Positions 17,777-26,524 of a DNA stretch of 64,000 bases are shown piece after piece. The notes below the pieces were generated by a model. That model was given only the letters and a program-made list of their open reading frames with translations, had not been told where the DNA came from and did not search any database. The first letter of the stretch is position 1. The number at the start of each line of letters is the position of its first letter. This stretch comes from Sphingobacterium prati (lineage in GTDB: Bacteria > Bacteroidota > Bacteroidia > Sphingobacteriales > Sphingobacteriaceae), in the NCBI RefSeq assembly GCF_013167215.1, contig NZ_JABJWY010000033.1, positions 87,592 through 151,591 on the forward strand. Direction: 5' to 3'. The translations under genes were made by a program, and so were the position numbers.

Positions 17777-18661
17777 ATGACCTACTCCATCATCATTCCC
17801 CACAAAAATTCGGCTGACTTGCTGCACAGGCTATTGAAGTCAATACCCAAGCGCGAAGATCTGGAAATCATCGTTGTTGATGACGCCAGCCAAGCAAGCG
17901 AAAAGGAAAAATTGCAGGAACTGCAAAAGTCCTACAACTTTAAGTTACACCTTAATAGCATCGGGAAAGGTGCCGGAGCCAGCCGTAATATCGGCCTGGA
18001 GATGGCACGAGGCACCTATGTTCTCTTTGCAGATTCAGATGACTACTTTACCCATGCACTTGCCCATGAGCTCGACCGTATTCCAGCCTATAATAAAGAT
18101 TTAATATGTTACAAAGTAAATTCTGTCGATTCACAAAGCTATCAAACAAGCCATCGGCATCATTTTTTCAATGAGCTGGTCACCAATTTTCAACAGCGGG
18201 GCAAGATGGATGTACGCTACAAATATTCAGTACCCTGGGGCAAAGTCTATCGGCGCAGTTTTATAGAACAACATCGGATCCGATTTGCTGAGGTCATCGC
18301 AGGAAATGACATGTGGTTTTCTTGCCTATGCGGTGTCCTATGCAGCTCCTTCACCGTCAAAGAAGAAATCCTCTATACCGTAACCGTCCGAGAAGGTAGC
18401 ATTGTCAATACCGTAAATCCAGACTATTTCAAATCCCGCTTTGATGAGACCATCCGGGTCAATGATTTACTAAGAAGCTACCACTTGTCCGGTTATCAAT
18501 ACTCTGTTTTGTACTTCGTATCCAATGCCCATAAGTTCGGGCTAAAAGCCTACGTTGCCAAGCAGTTACTCGCACATAGAAGCAATATCCTCATCGGTTT
18601 AGAAAAAATATTTAAATACAAACAGGTTTTGGTCGATCGAGAAAACAGAAGAATTAAATAA
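17777..18661 (+). CDS. GT2-family glycosyltransferase
   Basis: A 294-residue inverting GT-A glycosyltransferase. The N-terminus is YSIIIPHKNSADLLHRLLKS, followed by IIVVDDAS, ASRNIGLEMARG and the metal-binding ADSDDYF (about residues 85-91). The C-terminal half is variable, as usual for acceptor specificity. No membrane segments. It belongs to the tightly packed EPS-1 operon, with 2 bp upstream and 13 bp downstream spacing. Confidence 0.92.
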   Translation: MTYSIIIPHKNSADLLHRLLKSIPKREDLEIIVVDDASQASEKEKLQELQKSYNFKLHLNSIGKGAGASRNIGLEMARGTYVLFADSDDYFTHALAHELDRIPAYNKDLICYKVNSVDSQSYQTSHRHHFFNELVTNFQQRGKMDVRYKYSVPWGKVYRRSFIEQHRIRFAEVIAGNDMWFSCLCGVLCSSFTVKEEILYTVTVREGSIVNTVNPDYFKSRFDETIRVNDLLRSYHLSGYQYSVLYFVSNAHKFGLKAYVAKQLLAHRSNILIGLEKIFKYKQVLVDRENRRIK

Positions 18662-18674
18662 GCGAATTTATACC

Positions 18675-19745
18675 ATGTTATTAGACAATAAAAATATAAA
18701 ACAACTTGACGGGATTAGAGGAATATCCATTCTCATTGTATATTTATCCCATATCGGATTGGGGCACTTAATTCCAGGGGGATTTGGGGTCACGGTCTTC
18801 TTTTTCATCAGCGGATTTCTCATTGCCAAACTTCTTCTTCATGAAATTCAGACAACCCATACCATCAATTTTGTCAATTTTTATATCCGGAGAGCATTCC
18901 GGCTCTACCCGGCCCTATTATTCTTTACCCTCGCAGCAGTTATCATACTATTGATTCACCGGGTGCCACTCATTACTGCGCAGCTTGGAGCAGCCCTATT
19001 CTATTTTGAAAATTACTTTTATGTTTATTTTATCAACTATCAGCAAGAACATCCCCTTTGGAGCACATTTAAAATTTTATGGTCGCTATCCATTGAAGAG
19101 CATTATTACCTCTTTTATCCCCTCATGCTTTTCTGGACCTACAAGCATAGCGCGGCCCATATCCTACTCTGTACATTCTTATTGATTATCCCTTTACTAT
19201 TCCGTTTCTATTATGTCATCCAATTAAAAGATCCAGCGATCTATGAAAAATACAATTATTCATTGACCCACACCCGTATAGATTCCATTCTATATGGATC
19301 CCTACTGGCTTATTTACTGTATATGAGCAAGCACAAAGAGCGGATTTATAGTATACTGAGAAGTAATCTTATTTTTTTTATTTCCCTTATAGGACTCCTA
19401 CTTACCTTCCTATGGCGTGATGACGCGTTCAGAGAAACCCTAAGGTATACGATTCAAGGAATATGCTTGGCCCCCTTGATTGTCCATATTGTCTACGCGA
19501 CACAGCATAAGATCTATGCTAGTCTTTTTGCCAACCCTATTCTGGTCTATATTGGCAAGTTGAGCTATTCCATCTATTTATTTCATTGGCTAGCCATTCC
19601 CCTATCGACCTTGTACTTTGCAAAATACGGGCTGCAATGGCAATTGTCTGTAACGATATTCACACTTGTATTTTCCCTCTTTTCTTACTATAAAGTAGAA
19701 ATGCCATTTGTAAAACTCCGCAAAAAATTTGGTTCCAACGTTTAA
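18675..19745 (+). CDS. Acyltransferase 3 family membrane protein
   Basis: A 356-residue integral membrane O-acyltransferase with about 10 hydrophobic segments. Motifs: QLDGIRGISILIVYLSHIG (the usual R/H start), a Gly-rich FGVTVFFFISGFLIAKL, an Arg-rich YIRRAFRLYPALL and WSLSIEEHYYLFYP. Members acetylate or acylate sugars of exopolysaccharides and lipopolysaccharides, using acyl donors from the cytoplasm. Here it probably O-acetylates the EPS-1 repeat unit. Confidence 0.92.
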   Translation: MLLDNKNIKQLDGIRGISILIVYLSHIGLGHLIPGGFGVTVFFFISGFLIAKLLLHEIQTTHTINFVNFYIRRAFRLYPALLFFTLAAVIILLIHRVPLITAQLGAALFYFENYFYVYFINYQQEHPLWSTFKILWSLSIEEHYYLFYPLMLFWTYKHSAAHILLCTFLLIIPLLFRFYYVIQLKDPAIYEKYNYSLTHTRIDSILYGSLLAYLLYMSKHKERIYSILRSNLIFFISLIGLLLTFLWRDDAFRETLRYTIQGICLAPLIVHIVYATQHKIYASLFANPILVYIGKLSYSIYLFHWLAIPLSTLYFAKYGLQWQLSVTIFTLVFSLFSYYKVEMPFVKLRKKFGSNV

Positions 19746-19748
19746 GCA

Positions 19749-20540
19749 ATGCATATGAAAACACAACCTATCTTCAATATAAAGATGCTCGATATTCAGC
19801 TTCCACAACTCTTGGCACAAATGGATAGTGGCGTTCTGATTACCCCTAATGTAGACCATTTAATGAAACTACAGAAGGACCATGAATTCTATCAGATTTA
19901 TAATCAGGCCGAATGGATCATTTGCGACAGCAATATTGTACAACTAGGCTTACGCCTATTAGGAAGGTCTGTGCAACAAGTCATTCCAGGATCCACCTTG
20001 TTTCCCATGTATTATCATTATCACAAAGAGCATGAAGACATTAGCCTATTCCTACTGGGGGCCGCACCAGGGATAGCCCATAAGGCCGCAGCTAATATCA
20101 ACCAAAAGGCAGGCCGTCATATGGTGGTAGGAGCACATTCTCCCAGTTTTGGTTTTGAAAAAAATGAAGCAGAATGTCAAGAAATCATTGCGCTGATCAA
20201 TCAATCCGGAGCGAGCGTCCTGGTGGTTGGCGTTGGCGCCCCTAAACAAGAAAAATGGATATATAAATACAAAAGCCAACTTCCAGGCATCAAACTATTT
20301 ATGGCCCTGGGTGCCACGATAGATTTTGAAGCGGGCACACTAAAAAGAGCGCCACTTTGGATTCAGCGCCTAGGATTAGAATGGCTATACCGTCTTGTGA
20401 AAGAACCAAGACGCTTATGGAAACGGTACATCCTCGACGATATGCCCTTCTTTTATTTAATCCTAAAAGAAAAGCTTCGAAGGTACCGCAATCCTTTTGC
20501 AGCACCTGCAAGCGAACTCGTTGATTCACCTAAACCCTAA
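19749..20540 (+). CDS. WecG/TagA/CpsF family glycosyltransferase
   Basis: A 263-residue GT26-type transferase. Conserved features are TPNVDHL near residue 31 (the catalytic Asp region), CDSNIV, IPGSTLFP, LFLLGAAPG, VGVGAPKQEKW and ALGATIDFEAG. Family members add ManNAcA, ManNAc or glucose to a lipid-linked acceptor; they are soluble or peripherally bound to the membrane through basic C-terminal residues, which are present here. Start at 19749 or 19755 (MKTQ) is equally plausible. Confidence 0.92.
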   Translation: MHMKTQPIFNIKMLDIQLPQLLAQMDSGVLITPNVDHLMKLQKDHEFYQIYNQAEWIICDSNIVQLGLRLLGRSVQQVIPGSTLFPMYYHYHKEHEDISLFLLGAAPGIAHKAAANINQKAGRHMVVGAHSPSFGFEKNEAECQEIIALINQSGASVLVVGVGAPKQEKWIYKYKSQLPGIKLFMALGATIDFEAGTLKRAPLWIQRLGLEWLYRLVKEPRRLWKRYILDDMPFFYLILKEKLRRYRNPFAAPASELVDSPKP

Positions 20541-20541
20541 T

Positions 20542-22131
20542 ATGATGCGAAAAGACTATGTTATACAATTCAGGCGATACTTTGCACAATCGACAAGATG
20601 GATCTGGCTGTATGCCTTACTGTTAATCCTCCTGCAGATTAGCTATCCGGGATTACACATCCACGCCCAGCAGGATAGTACTGGCAATACCCATTTTTTT
20701 CTGGAAGTCAATGCCGGATATATCAATGATCAGGGCGTACCCTTATGGATGCGTGCCAACCAGTACGGATCCATCCCACTTGAAGGGGCCTCTTCAAGTG
20801 TTATTGGACGCGTCTTTAAAAATTATGCTAACCCAAAGCCGGGGCAGCGTCCACGTTCCTTTGATTGGGGTTATGCCCTGGAAGGAAGGGCCAATTTGGG
20901 CAAAAAAGTCAATGGCGATCTGATTGAAGCCCATGTCAAGCTCAAATATCATGCGGCCGAATTCCGTCTAGGTCGTAGTAAGGAACTCATGGGATTAAAC
21001 GGCGACAGCCTGCTCAGCTCCGGAAATTTCGCTGTTTCGGGTAATGCACTCGGTGTTCCGAAGGCGGAGATCAGTATCCCAGATTATTATCGTCTTCCTT
21101 GGTTTGGCGGAATATTCGCATTTAAAGGTAATTTTGCCCTAGGATATATGGGCAAATCGGAGATGAATCCCAGTGCATTTCTAGTACCCACTAAGGATTA
21201 TGAACTGGAAACCTATCTCCTTCAAAAATCATTTTATCTCCGTTTTGGTAAACCCAGCTGGAAATTGAATTTGATAGGCGGATTTAACCATCAGGCCCAA
21301 TTTGGAGGCGAAAAGAAACGTTATGGCGAAGCCTTTGACCTCAATTTATTTCAAACCCTGACCTATGTTTCCCTCGGGAAGGCCTTTGGAGGCAAAGGCA
21401 GTCCCGTACTCCGCTCAAAAATGGGAAATCACCAAGGATCGATAGACCTTGGAGTCTCCTATGATTTTGGGAATATAAATCTCTTGGTCTATCGGCAAAA
21501 TTTTTATGATGTAGGTGCCCTCTCCAAACTGGCCAATATAAAAGATGGTCTCAACGGCATTACGCTCAGCAATAAGGCATTTCACCACAAATCAGGTAAA
21601 GCCTTTGATTGGCAGAGCCTATTATTCGAGTTTTTTTATTCCAAAGATCAGGCGGGTTATCCCTGGTCTAAGCCTACCCAGTCTGGCGATGAAGACTATT
21701 ATAACAATTCAGAATATCTGGAGGGCTGGTCCTATAAGGGGCTAGGAATGGGCAGCCCACTAATTGCCACAGCACAATCCGTGAGGCCTGGCCAGGCCCA
21801 TTATCCCAAAGATTTCTTTATTAGTAATAGGGTGGTTGCCGGACACTTCGGGTCAAGGTTCAGCATCTATCAGTGGTATATACTGAGTAAGCTAACCTTT
21901 GCAAGGCACTATGGGACATTTGCCACCAGTGAATTCGGAAAATCAACGGGGTCTCATTTTCATACCCCCTATAAAGATTCCTTTACACCCGTCAATCAAT
22001 TTTCCTTCCTGCTCCGCGCCGAACGAGAATTCTTGCACAAAACCCGCATCGGCGCCACCTTCGCGACCGATCAGGGCAAGTTGTTCTATAGTGGGTCAGG
22101 TCTATTACTACATGTAAACCGATATTTTTAA
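20542..22131 (+). CDS. Wzi-like capsule assembly outer-membrane protein
   Basis: A 529-residue predicted beta-barrel of the capsule assembly Wzi family. The ATG at 20542, just after the stop of the preceding gene, is preferred over one 45 bp upstream because it puts the basic, hydrophobic export signal (RRYFAQSTRWIWLYALLLIL, ending near HAQ) at the N-terminus. The rest alternates aromatic and polar residues as in an outer-membrane barrel and ends in an aromatic strand (LLLHVNRYF). Wzi helps attach or organise capsule at the cell surface, which suggests EPS-1 is at least partly cell-associated. Confidence 0.88.
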   Translation: MMRKDYVIQFRRYFAQSTRWIWLYALLLILLQISYPGLHIHAQQDSTGNTHFFLEVNAGYINDQGVPLWMRANQYGSIPLEGASSSVIGRVFKNYANPKPGQRPRSFDWGYALEGRANLGKKVNGDLIEAHVKLKYHAAEFRLGRSKELMGLNGDSLLSSGNFAVSGNALGVPKAEISIPDYYRLPWFGGIFAFKGNFALGYMGKSEMNPSAFLVPTKDYELETYLLQKSFYLRFGKPSWKLNLIGGFNHQAQFGGEKKRYGEAFDLNLFQTLTYVSLGKAFGGKGSPVLRSKMGNHQGSIDLGVSYDFGNINLLVYRQNFYDVGALSKLANIKDGLNGITLSNKAFHHKSGKAFDWQSLLFEFFYSKDQAGYPWSKPTQSGDEDYYNNSEYLEGWSYKGLGMGSPLIATAQSVRPGQAHYPKDFFISNRVVAGHFGSRFSIYQWYILSKLTFARHYGTFATSEFGKSTGSHFHTPYKDSFTPVNQFSFLLRAEREFLHKTRIGATFATDQGKLFYSGSGLLLHVNRYF

Positions 22132-22148
22132 CTATAAAATCAAAAGAA

Positions 22149-22598
22149 ATGAAAATTGGAATTACATTCTCTGCCTTTGACCTTCTGCATGCAGGTCATA
22201 TCAAAATGCTGGAAGATGCAAAAAAACACTGTGATTATTTAATCTGTGGCCTACAGACCGACCCGACTTTAGATAGACCAGAAAAAAACAAACCTACGCA
22301 GTCTATCGTCGAACGTTATATTCAGCTTAAAGGCTGCAAATATGTTGACCAGATTGTTCCCTATGCCACCGAGCAAGATCTCGAAGACGTCTTGCGTTCC
22401 TTTAACATTGATGTCCGGATTTTAGGTGATGAATATCGGGAGAAAAATTTTACAGGTCGGCCCTATTGCGAAGAGAAGGGTATTATCCTCTATTATAACA
22501 GCCGCGACCATCGCTTTTCAAGCTCCTCATTAAGGCGTTTAGTGGCCGAGAAAGAGTGGGCTAGTCCGACCATCCAAGACAACGAAGCCAGTGCATAG
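22149..22598 (+). CDS. Cytidylyltransferase-like nucleotidyltransferase (copy 1)
   Basis: A 149-residue member of the adenylyl/cytidylyltransferase family, resembling glycerol-3-phosphate cytidylyltransferase (TagD). It has the HxGH nucleotide-binding motif HAGH (residues 14-17) and, near residue 121, HRFSSSSLR in the place of the RTxGISTT signature. It should make a CDP-activated small alcohol phosphate. The next gene encodes a paralogue (145 residues), separated by 115 bp. No recognisable CDP-glycerol or CDP-ribitol phosphotransferase lies in the operon. Confidence 0.85.
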   Translation: MKIGITFSAFDLLHAGHIKMLEDAKKHCDYLICGLQTDPTLDRPEKNKPTQSIVERYIQLKGCKYVDQIVPYATEQDLEDVLRSFNIDVRILGDEYREKNFTGRPYCEEKGIILYYNSRDHRFSSSSLRRLVAEKEWASPTIQDNEASA

Positions 22599-22713
22599 AG
22601 TGCATTGGTCATACCCGCCAACAATAAGGAACTAATCACCTTTAGACCATAATAGATCAAAACATGAAACCGAGCTTGCGAGCTCTCATCAGCCATTAAA
22701 AAAAGATAATTAG

Positions 22714-23151
22714 ATGAAAATTGGAATAACCTTTGGAGTTTTCGATCTCCTACATGCTGGACACATTATGATGTTAGAAGAAGCTAAAGTCCACTGTGAC
22801 TACCTCATTGTCGGTCTCAATACCGATCCGGGCGAGATCAATCCAACAAAAAATAAGCCGAGTCAGACCATTGTTGAACGCTATATCCAGTTAGAAGGCT
22901 GCCGATATGTGGACGAAATTATTCCCTACGAGACAGAGCAGGATTTGATTGATATGCTCCTGGCCTTACCTATCCAGGTCCGTATCATTGGGGAAGAATA
23001 CCGCGATTGTGATTTTACAGGAAGACAACTTTGTATTCAGAAAGACATCAATATCTACTACAACAAACGTACCCATCGCTTTTCCAGCCATGGTCTACGG
23101 CAGGTCGTAGCCGAAAAAGAATCCTTTAAAAACAGTAAAGCAATGATTTAA
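22714..23151 (+). CDS. Cytidylyltransferase-like nucleotidyltransferase (copy 2)
   Basis: A 145-residue tandem paralogue of the previous gene. It shares the opening MKIGITF, the HAGH motif (14-17), the NKPSQTIVERYIQLEGC block and an HRFSSHGLR motif. Differences are spread over the length and synonymous positions have diverged, so the duplication is old and both copies were probably kept for distinct substrates or as hetero-oligomer partners. Same family role: CTP-dependent activation of a phosphorylated alcohol. Confidence 0.85.
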   Translation: MKIGITFGVFDLLHAGHIMMLEEAKVHCDYLIVGLNTDPGEINPTKNKPSQTIVERYIQLEGCRYVDEIIPYETEQDLIDMLLALPIQVRIIGEEYRDCDFTGRQLCIQKDINIYYNKRTHRFSSHGLRQVVAEKESFKNSKAMI

Positions 23152-23176
23152 CATCCTACATTTTTAACGATAAATT

Positions 23177-24175
23177 ATGAATAAGATCAAACATGTCATC
23201 CTAAGTGGTGGCGTTGGCAGCCGCCTATGGCCATTATCGCGCAAAAATCAGCCTAAACAATATTTAAATCTGTTTAAAGAAGGTTCCCTTTTTGGAATGA
23301 CCATCAAACGCAATCAATTCCTGACCGATAGCCTATTGGTCGTTGGCAACAAAGACAATTATAAGTTGAGTGAAGAGACCTTAGACAGCATGCAGGTGGC
23401 CCATCAGCAGATTATCGAAGCCTACCCACGCAATACCGCAGCAGCCATTGCCTTTGCGGCCCTAGCCTCTGATCCAAGCGATATCCTTTTAGTGACACCT
23501 TCCGATCATTTAATTATCGGCGACGAAGCGTATGCCGAGGCGATCACTGCCGGAATCGACAAAGCACGCTCAGGTTACCTGGTTACCTTCGGCATTCAGG
23601 CCACCAAGCCAGAGACCGGCTATGGATATATCGAATACGAAGACGATCAGGTACGCTCTTTTCGCGAAAAACCAAATCAGGATACAGCAGAATCATTTTT
23701 GGAACGCGGCAATTTCCTTTGGAACTCCGGGATGTTTTGCTTTCGAGCGGATACCTTATTGGAAGAATTAAAACTACATGCTCCCAATGTCTATTCCGCC
23801 GCCTTAAAAACATGGAAATCCAGTTCTGAAGGCTGGCTTGATGGAGCACTTTCCAAAGAAATACCCTCCATCAGTATCGATTACGCCGTGATGGAACGAT
23901 CCACAAAAATCAGGGTTGTAAAGACCGCGTTTGAATGGTCAGATTTAGGCTCTTTCGAGTCCTTATATGACTATTTGGTTGATGTTGGTCATCCCGTGGA
24001 CGAATTTGGCAACATGTCCATTGGAACAACGCAATATACTGCGTTCGTTGGGCTCAAAGATACCATACTCGTCTCCACAGCGGATGCTTTGCTGATGGTT
24101 CAAAAAGAAAAATCACAAGACGTGAAACATATCTATAATATATTAGAAAGACACCAGAGCAAATTAATTGAATAA
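23177..24175 (+). CDS. manC: Mannose-1-phosphate guanylyltransferase
   Basis: A 332-residue nucleotidyltransferase with the GMP signature LSGGVGSRLWPLSRKNQPKQ near residue 10, then EAYPRNTAAAIAFAAL, TPSDHLI, GYGYIE, FREKP, WNSGMFCF and IDYAVMER. It makes GDP-mannose from mannose-1-phosphate and GTP. It lacks the C-terminal phosphomannose isomerase domain of bifunctional ManC/AlgA proteins. As last gene of EPS-1 it implies a mannose- or GDP-mannose-derived sugar in the polymer. It ends 9 bp from the convergent GH26 gene. Confidence 0.94.
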   Translation: MNKIKHVILSGGVGSRLWPLSRKNQPKQYLNLFKEGSLFGMTIKRNQFLTDSLLVVGNKDNYKLSEETLDSMQVAHQQIIEAYPRNTAAAIAFAALASDPSDILLVTPSDHLIIGDEAYAEAITAGIDKARSGYLVTFGIQATKPETGYGYIEYEDDQVRSFREKPNQDTAESFLERGNFLWNSGMFCFRADTLLEELKLHAPNVYSAALKTWKSSSEGWLDGALSKEIPSISIDYAVMERSTKIRVVKTAFEWSDLGSFESLYDYLVDVGHPVDEFGNMSIGTTQYTAFVGLKDTILVSTADALLMVQKEKSQDVKHIYNILERHQSKLIE

Positions 24176-24184
24176 CAGCGCTAC

Positions 24185-25315
24185 TCAACGATATATATTC
24201 ATTTTGCCGAGCTCATCCGCCAACAAAATCGGATGCGTTTTGAGCATTTCTAAAAAATCGCCTTGTTGCGGATCACCTGCATAAGTAACATAATAATTCT
24301 TAGCAGTATTGGCCCAAAAAATAAAGGCGATTATATCCTTATTAAAATAATGGACACATCTTTCCGTAAAATAATGGGCATCGCTATAATTTTTCAGACC
24401 ACCTTCAGCAATGAAGCAACCCTTCTTTAACTGTTTCGAACAATGGACAAGTACATCCATTGATTTGTCAAGATTCTGCCGAAAAGCAGTCGTACTGTAG
24501 CGCGGGGAATCATAAAAATCTAGCGATAGCAAATCGATATAGGTATCACCCGGGTAGCGCTCCATAAAATCAGCTTCCGAAAAAACCTTATCGGTATTGT
24601 ATACCCATAATAGATGATCTACCTTTTTCTCTTTCGTCAGGTAGTCATGCGTGAGTTGGTAGAGTTCGATATACTCTTTGGCCGAACAAGCCTTTTTGCC
24701 CCACCAAAACCAGCCCCCGTTACATTCGTGGAATGGCCGGAATAAAACAGGAATTAAGTTGCCGTTCTCGTCCTGCAGCTGTCCGAAAAAATCAGCCAAC
24801 ATCGCTAGCCAGGACAGATAAGTCTTCTTTACGGCTGGGTTAGTAAGGATCTGAGTCACTGTATTTCCCAAATCTTTGATTTTTCCTTTGGCATTTCGAT
24901 TTTTTTGGTCATACACCTTATCGATGGGATTGCGCGTATGCCAAGACAAGCAGATGGGTAAGCCTATTTTCCGGCAGTATTTGATTGCATCGATAAGATG
25001 AGCGACGCGGCCTTCTAGCCATACAGCACCATTATTCAGTTCCATCCAGCCTAGATCATAACTAACCATCCCCGGAAACTGACCACATACATCTTTAATA
25101 TCCGAATTTCCAATATTTGTAATACCCTTCCGCCCCAGCGTATTGGTACTTTGATGCCCCAATAGCACCTGTTCACTTTGCCCAATTTTATTAAGCTGAA
25201 AGAGCAAATTCCGTGTCTGATGAGTGATATACGGATTAGATGGGGCAAGACTTTTATGCGCATGTTCAGGTGTAATGTGTGTAATTTGGCTTGAGTACGT
25301 ATCCATGTAGAACAA
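24185..25315 (-). CDS. GH26 family beta-mannanase-like glycoside hydrolase
   Basis: A 376-residue GH26-like protein. The acid/base glutamate lies in VLFRPFHECNGGWFWWG (Glu about 197), the strongest signature of the family; the probable nucleophile is in FIAEGG (about 303). GH26 enzymes hydrolyse beta-1,4-mannans or related beta-glycans. No signal peptide or lipobox is visible at the N-terminus (MFYMDTYSSQITHITPEH), which is unusual for this family and leaves the location open. It converges on manC with only 9 bp between stop codons. A role in EPS-1 turnover is an inference from position. Confidence 0.88.
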   Translation of the reverse strand: MFYMDTYSSQITHITPEHAHKSLAPSNPYITHQTRNLLFQLNKIGQSEQVLLGHQSTNTLGRKGITNIGNSDIKDVCGQFPGMVSYDLGWMELNNGAVWLEGRVAHLIDAIKYCRKIGLPICLSWHTRNPIDKVYDQKNRNAKGKIKDLGNTVTQILTNPAVKKTYLSWLAMLADFFGQLQDENGNLIPVLFRPFHECNGGWFWWGKKACSAKEYIELYQLTHDYLTKEKKVDHLLWVYNTDKVFSEADFMERYPGDTYIDLLSLDFYDSPRYSTTAFRQNLDKSMDVLVHCSKQLKKGCFIAEGGLKNYSDAHYFTERCVHYFNKDIIAFIFWANTAKNYYVTYAGDPQQGDFLEMLKTHPILLADELGKMNIYR

Positions 25316-25442
25316 ATAAAAGATTGATTTATATTAATTTACGCTAAAAATCCGAAAAATAAAAGCAATTAGTAGAAAACAGATAATTGCTTCGTTTATG
25401 ATGGCATCTTTTTTGAACAGCAGTATCAAAATGTACTATTTT

Positions 25443-25952
25443 ATGCAAAAAAAACAATTACTAAAATTTCTTCCTTTGCTCACTACTGCTTTACTGAGTA
25501 TACAGTGTGCGCATCTTAAGAACAACATTACTGGGATGGAAACAAAACATGCCGATTCAAGTCTTTACGTTACATTAGACGGAAGTCAGCGTTATCAGAT
25601 CGATCAGCCCATTATGATCGAATTTAAAGTGACCAATTCAAACCCAGATACCTTATCCTTTTGCCAATACGACACACCGTTTGAAAATATGGTCAGCAAA
25701 TTTCTTCAGGTTGAAAACGGTAAGGGAGAAGAAGTCAAGTATATGGGCCCTATGGCGCGACGTGTCATGCCACCTCCAGCGGAAACCTATCATAAAATAG
25801 CGCCCGGCGGAAGTAAGACGATCACATTTGATCTTAAAAAGGGATATCCAATAGCCAAAGCCGGCAAATATACCATCCATTATATTGGAGACACCATCAA
25901 TGGGCTGATCAGTAAAAAAGGACTGTCCATTACCGTTATGGATGGCAAGTAA
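25443..25952 (+). CDS. Lipoprotein with M35-propeptide-like domain
   Basis: A 169-residue protein if started at the ATG giving MQKKQLLKFLPLL; ATGs at 25398 and 25431 only lengthen the N-terminus. A lipoprotein signal ends at LSIQC. The rest resembles the beta-sandwich that precedes the catalytic domain of deuterolysin/peptidyl-Lys metallopeptidases: FKVTNSNPDTL, VKYMGPMARR, PGGSKTITFDLKKGYPIAKAGKYTIHY. The zinc protease domain is absent. It may be a stand-alone domain, an inhibitor, or a remnant; the family link is from motif recall only. Confidence 0.65.
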   Translation: MQKKQLLKFLPLLTTALLSIQCAHLKNNITGMETKHADSSLYVTLDGSQRYQIDQPIMIEFKVTNSNPDTLSFCQYDTPFENMVSKFLQVENGKGEEVKYMGPMARRVMPPPAETYHKIAPGGSKTITFDLKKGYPIAKAGKYTIHYIGDTINGLISKKGLSITVMDGK

Positions 25953-26050
25953 AATTTAAGCATAGGACAAACCAACTATTCTCTATTTCTAAGGAGGATA
26001 GCTACGCTCTGATCATGAGAATTGTTAGTTACGGTGTGCGAAGAGCTGAA

Positions 26051-26074
26051 CAATCCGCTTCGCGGTAGAAATAA
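26051..26074 (+). repeat. Dispersed 24-bp motif, copy 2
   Basis: It matches 4111-4134 at 22 of 24 bases, in the same orientation, ending GCGGTAGAAATAA. Function unknown. It immediately precedes a terminator hairpin here but not at the other site. Confidence 0.5.
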
Positions 26075-26076
26075 CA

Positions 26077-26113
26077 GAAAGGATCCCGAACATTAAGCGA
26101 GGGATCCTTTTCT
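26077..26113 (+). terminator. Intrinsic terminator
   Basis: GAAAGGATCCC (26077-26087) pairs with GGGATCCTTTT (26101-26111) around a 13-nt loop, followed by more T residues. It would stop transcription from the lipoprotein gene that ends at 25952. Confidence 0.75.
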
Positions 26114-26130
26114 ATTATTTTCGTCGTCGG

Positions 26131-26205
26131 TCATTCACCCTCGTATTGGTCATTCGTCCCTGAAACTGGAACTTTTATCCCTGAAAATAGACCTTTCGTC
26201 CCTAA
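26131..26205. promoter_or_regulatory. Four tandem 20-21-bp repeats (operator-like)
   Basis: Four imperfect copies of GGTCATTCGTCCCTGAAA follow one another. Their CCCT cores start at 26138, 26158, 26179 and 26200, so spacing is 20, 21 and 21 bp, close to two helical turns. This places each copy on the same DNA face and suggests cooperative binding of a regulator about 320 bp before the propeller-PLC gene. Confidence 0.5.
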
Positions 26206-26524
26206 AGAAACCCATTCTGCTACCATAGTACAATACCATAAATCGCTATAGCCGTAATAGGAACTTTGTAGCGATCCCATATGCTGTAGAAACTGAAAAC
26301 AGCCTTAATGTGATCATGACCAATTTAGATATTAGTTTGCCTATTTAATGCTAGCTTCTCCTCGCTATAATGGACGATCTGAAGATAAAAACAAAGCAGC
26401 AATTCATTTGTTTATAAACAGTTACACAAGACAAAGTGAACTTTGCCACCTCTTCAAAGGGTGTAAGCAAAAGATAAGACTGAGCCATATAAACTATTAT
26501 TCTTTTCACTTAACATATATATGT

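Larger units (their letters stand above)
25953..26524. other. Intergenic region with terminator, dispersed motif and tandem operator-like repeats
   Basis: This spacer of 570 bp holds, in order, the dispersed 24-bp motif (26051-26074), a strong hairpin terminator (26077-26111) and four tandem 20-21-bp repeats (26131-26203). An open frame runs in from 26348 into the next gene, but its residues look non-coding and the real start is taken as 26525. Confidence 0.6.

Noticed and set aside
20497..20541. Upstream start of the Wzi-like gene
   Set aside because: It overlaps the preceding gene by 44 bp and would bury the export signal behind 15 extra residues.
26348..26524. N-terminal extension of the propeller-PLC protein
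   Set aside because: The 59 extra residues have no signal peptide or recognisable domain, and the repeat logic fits a start at 26525.
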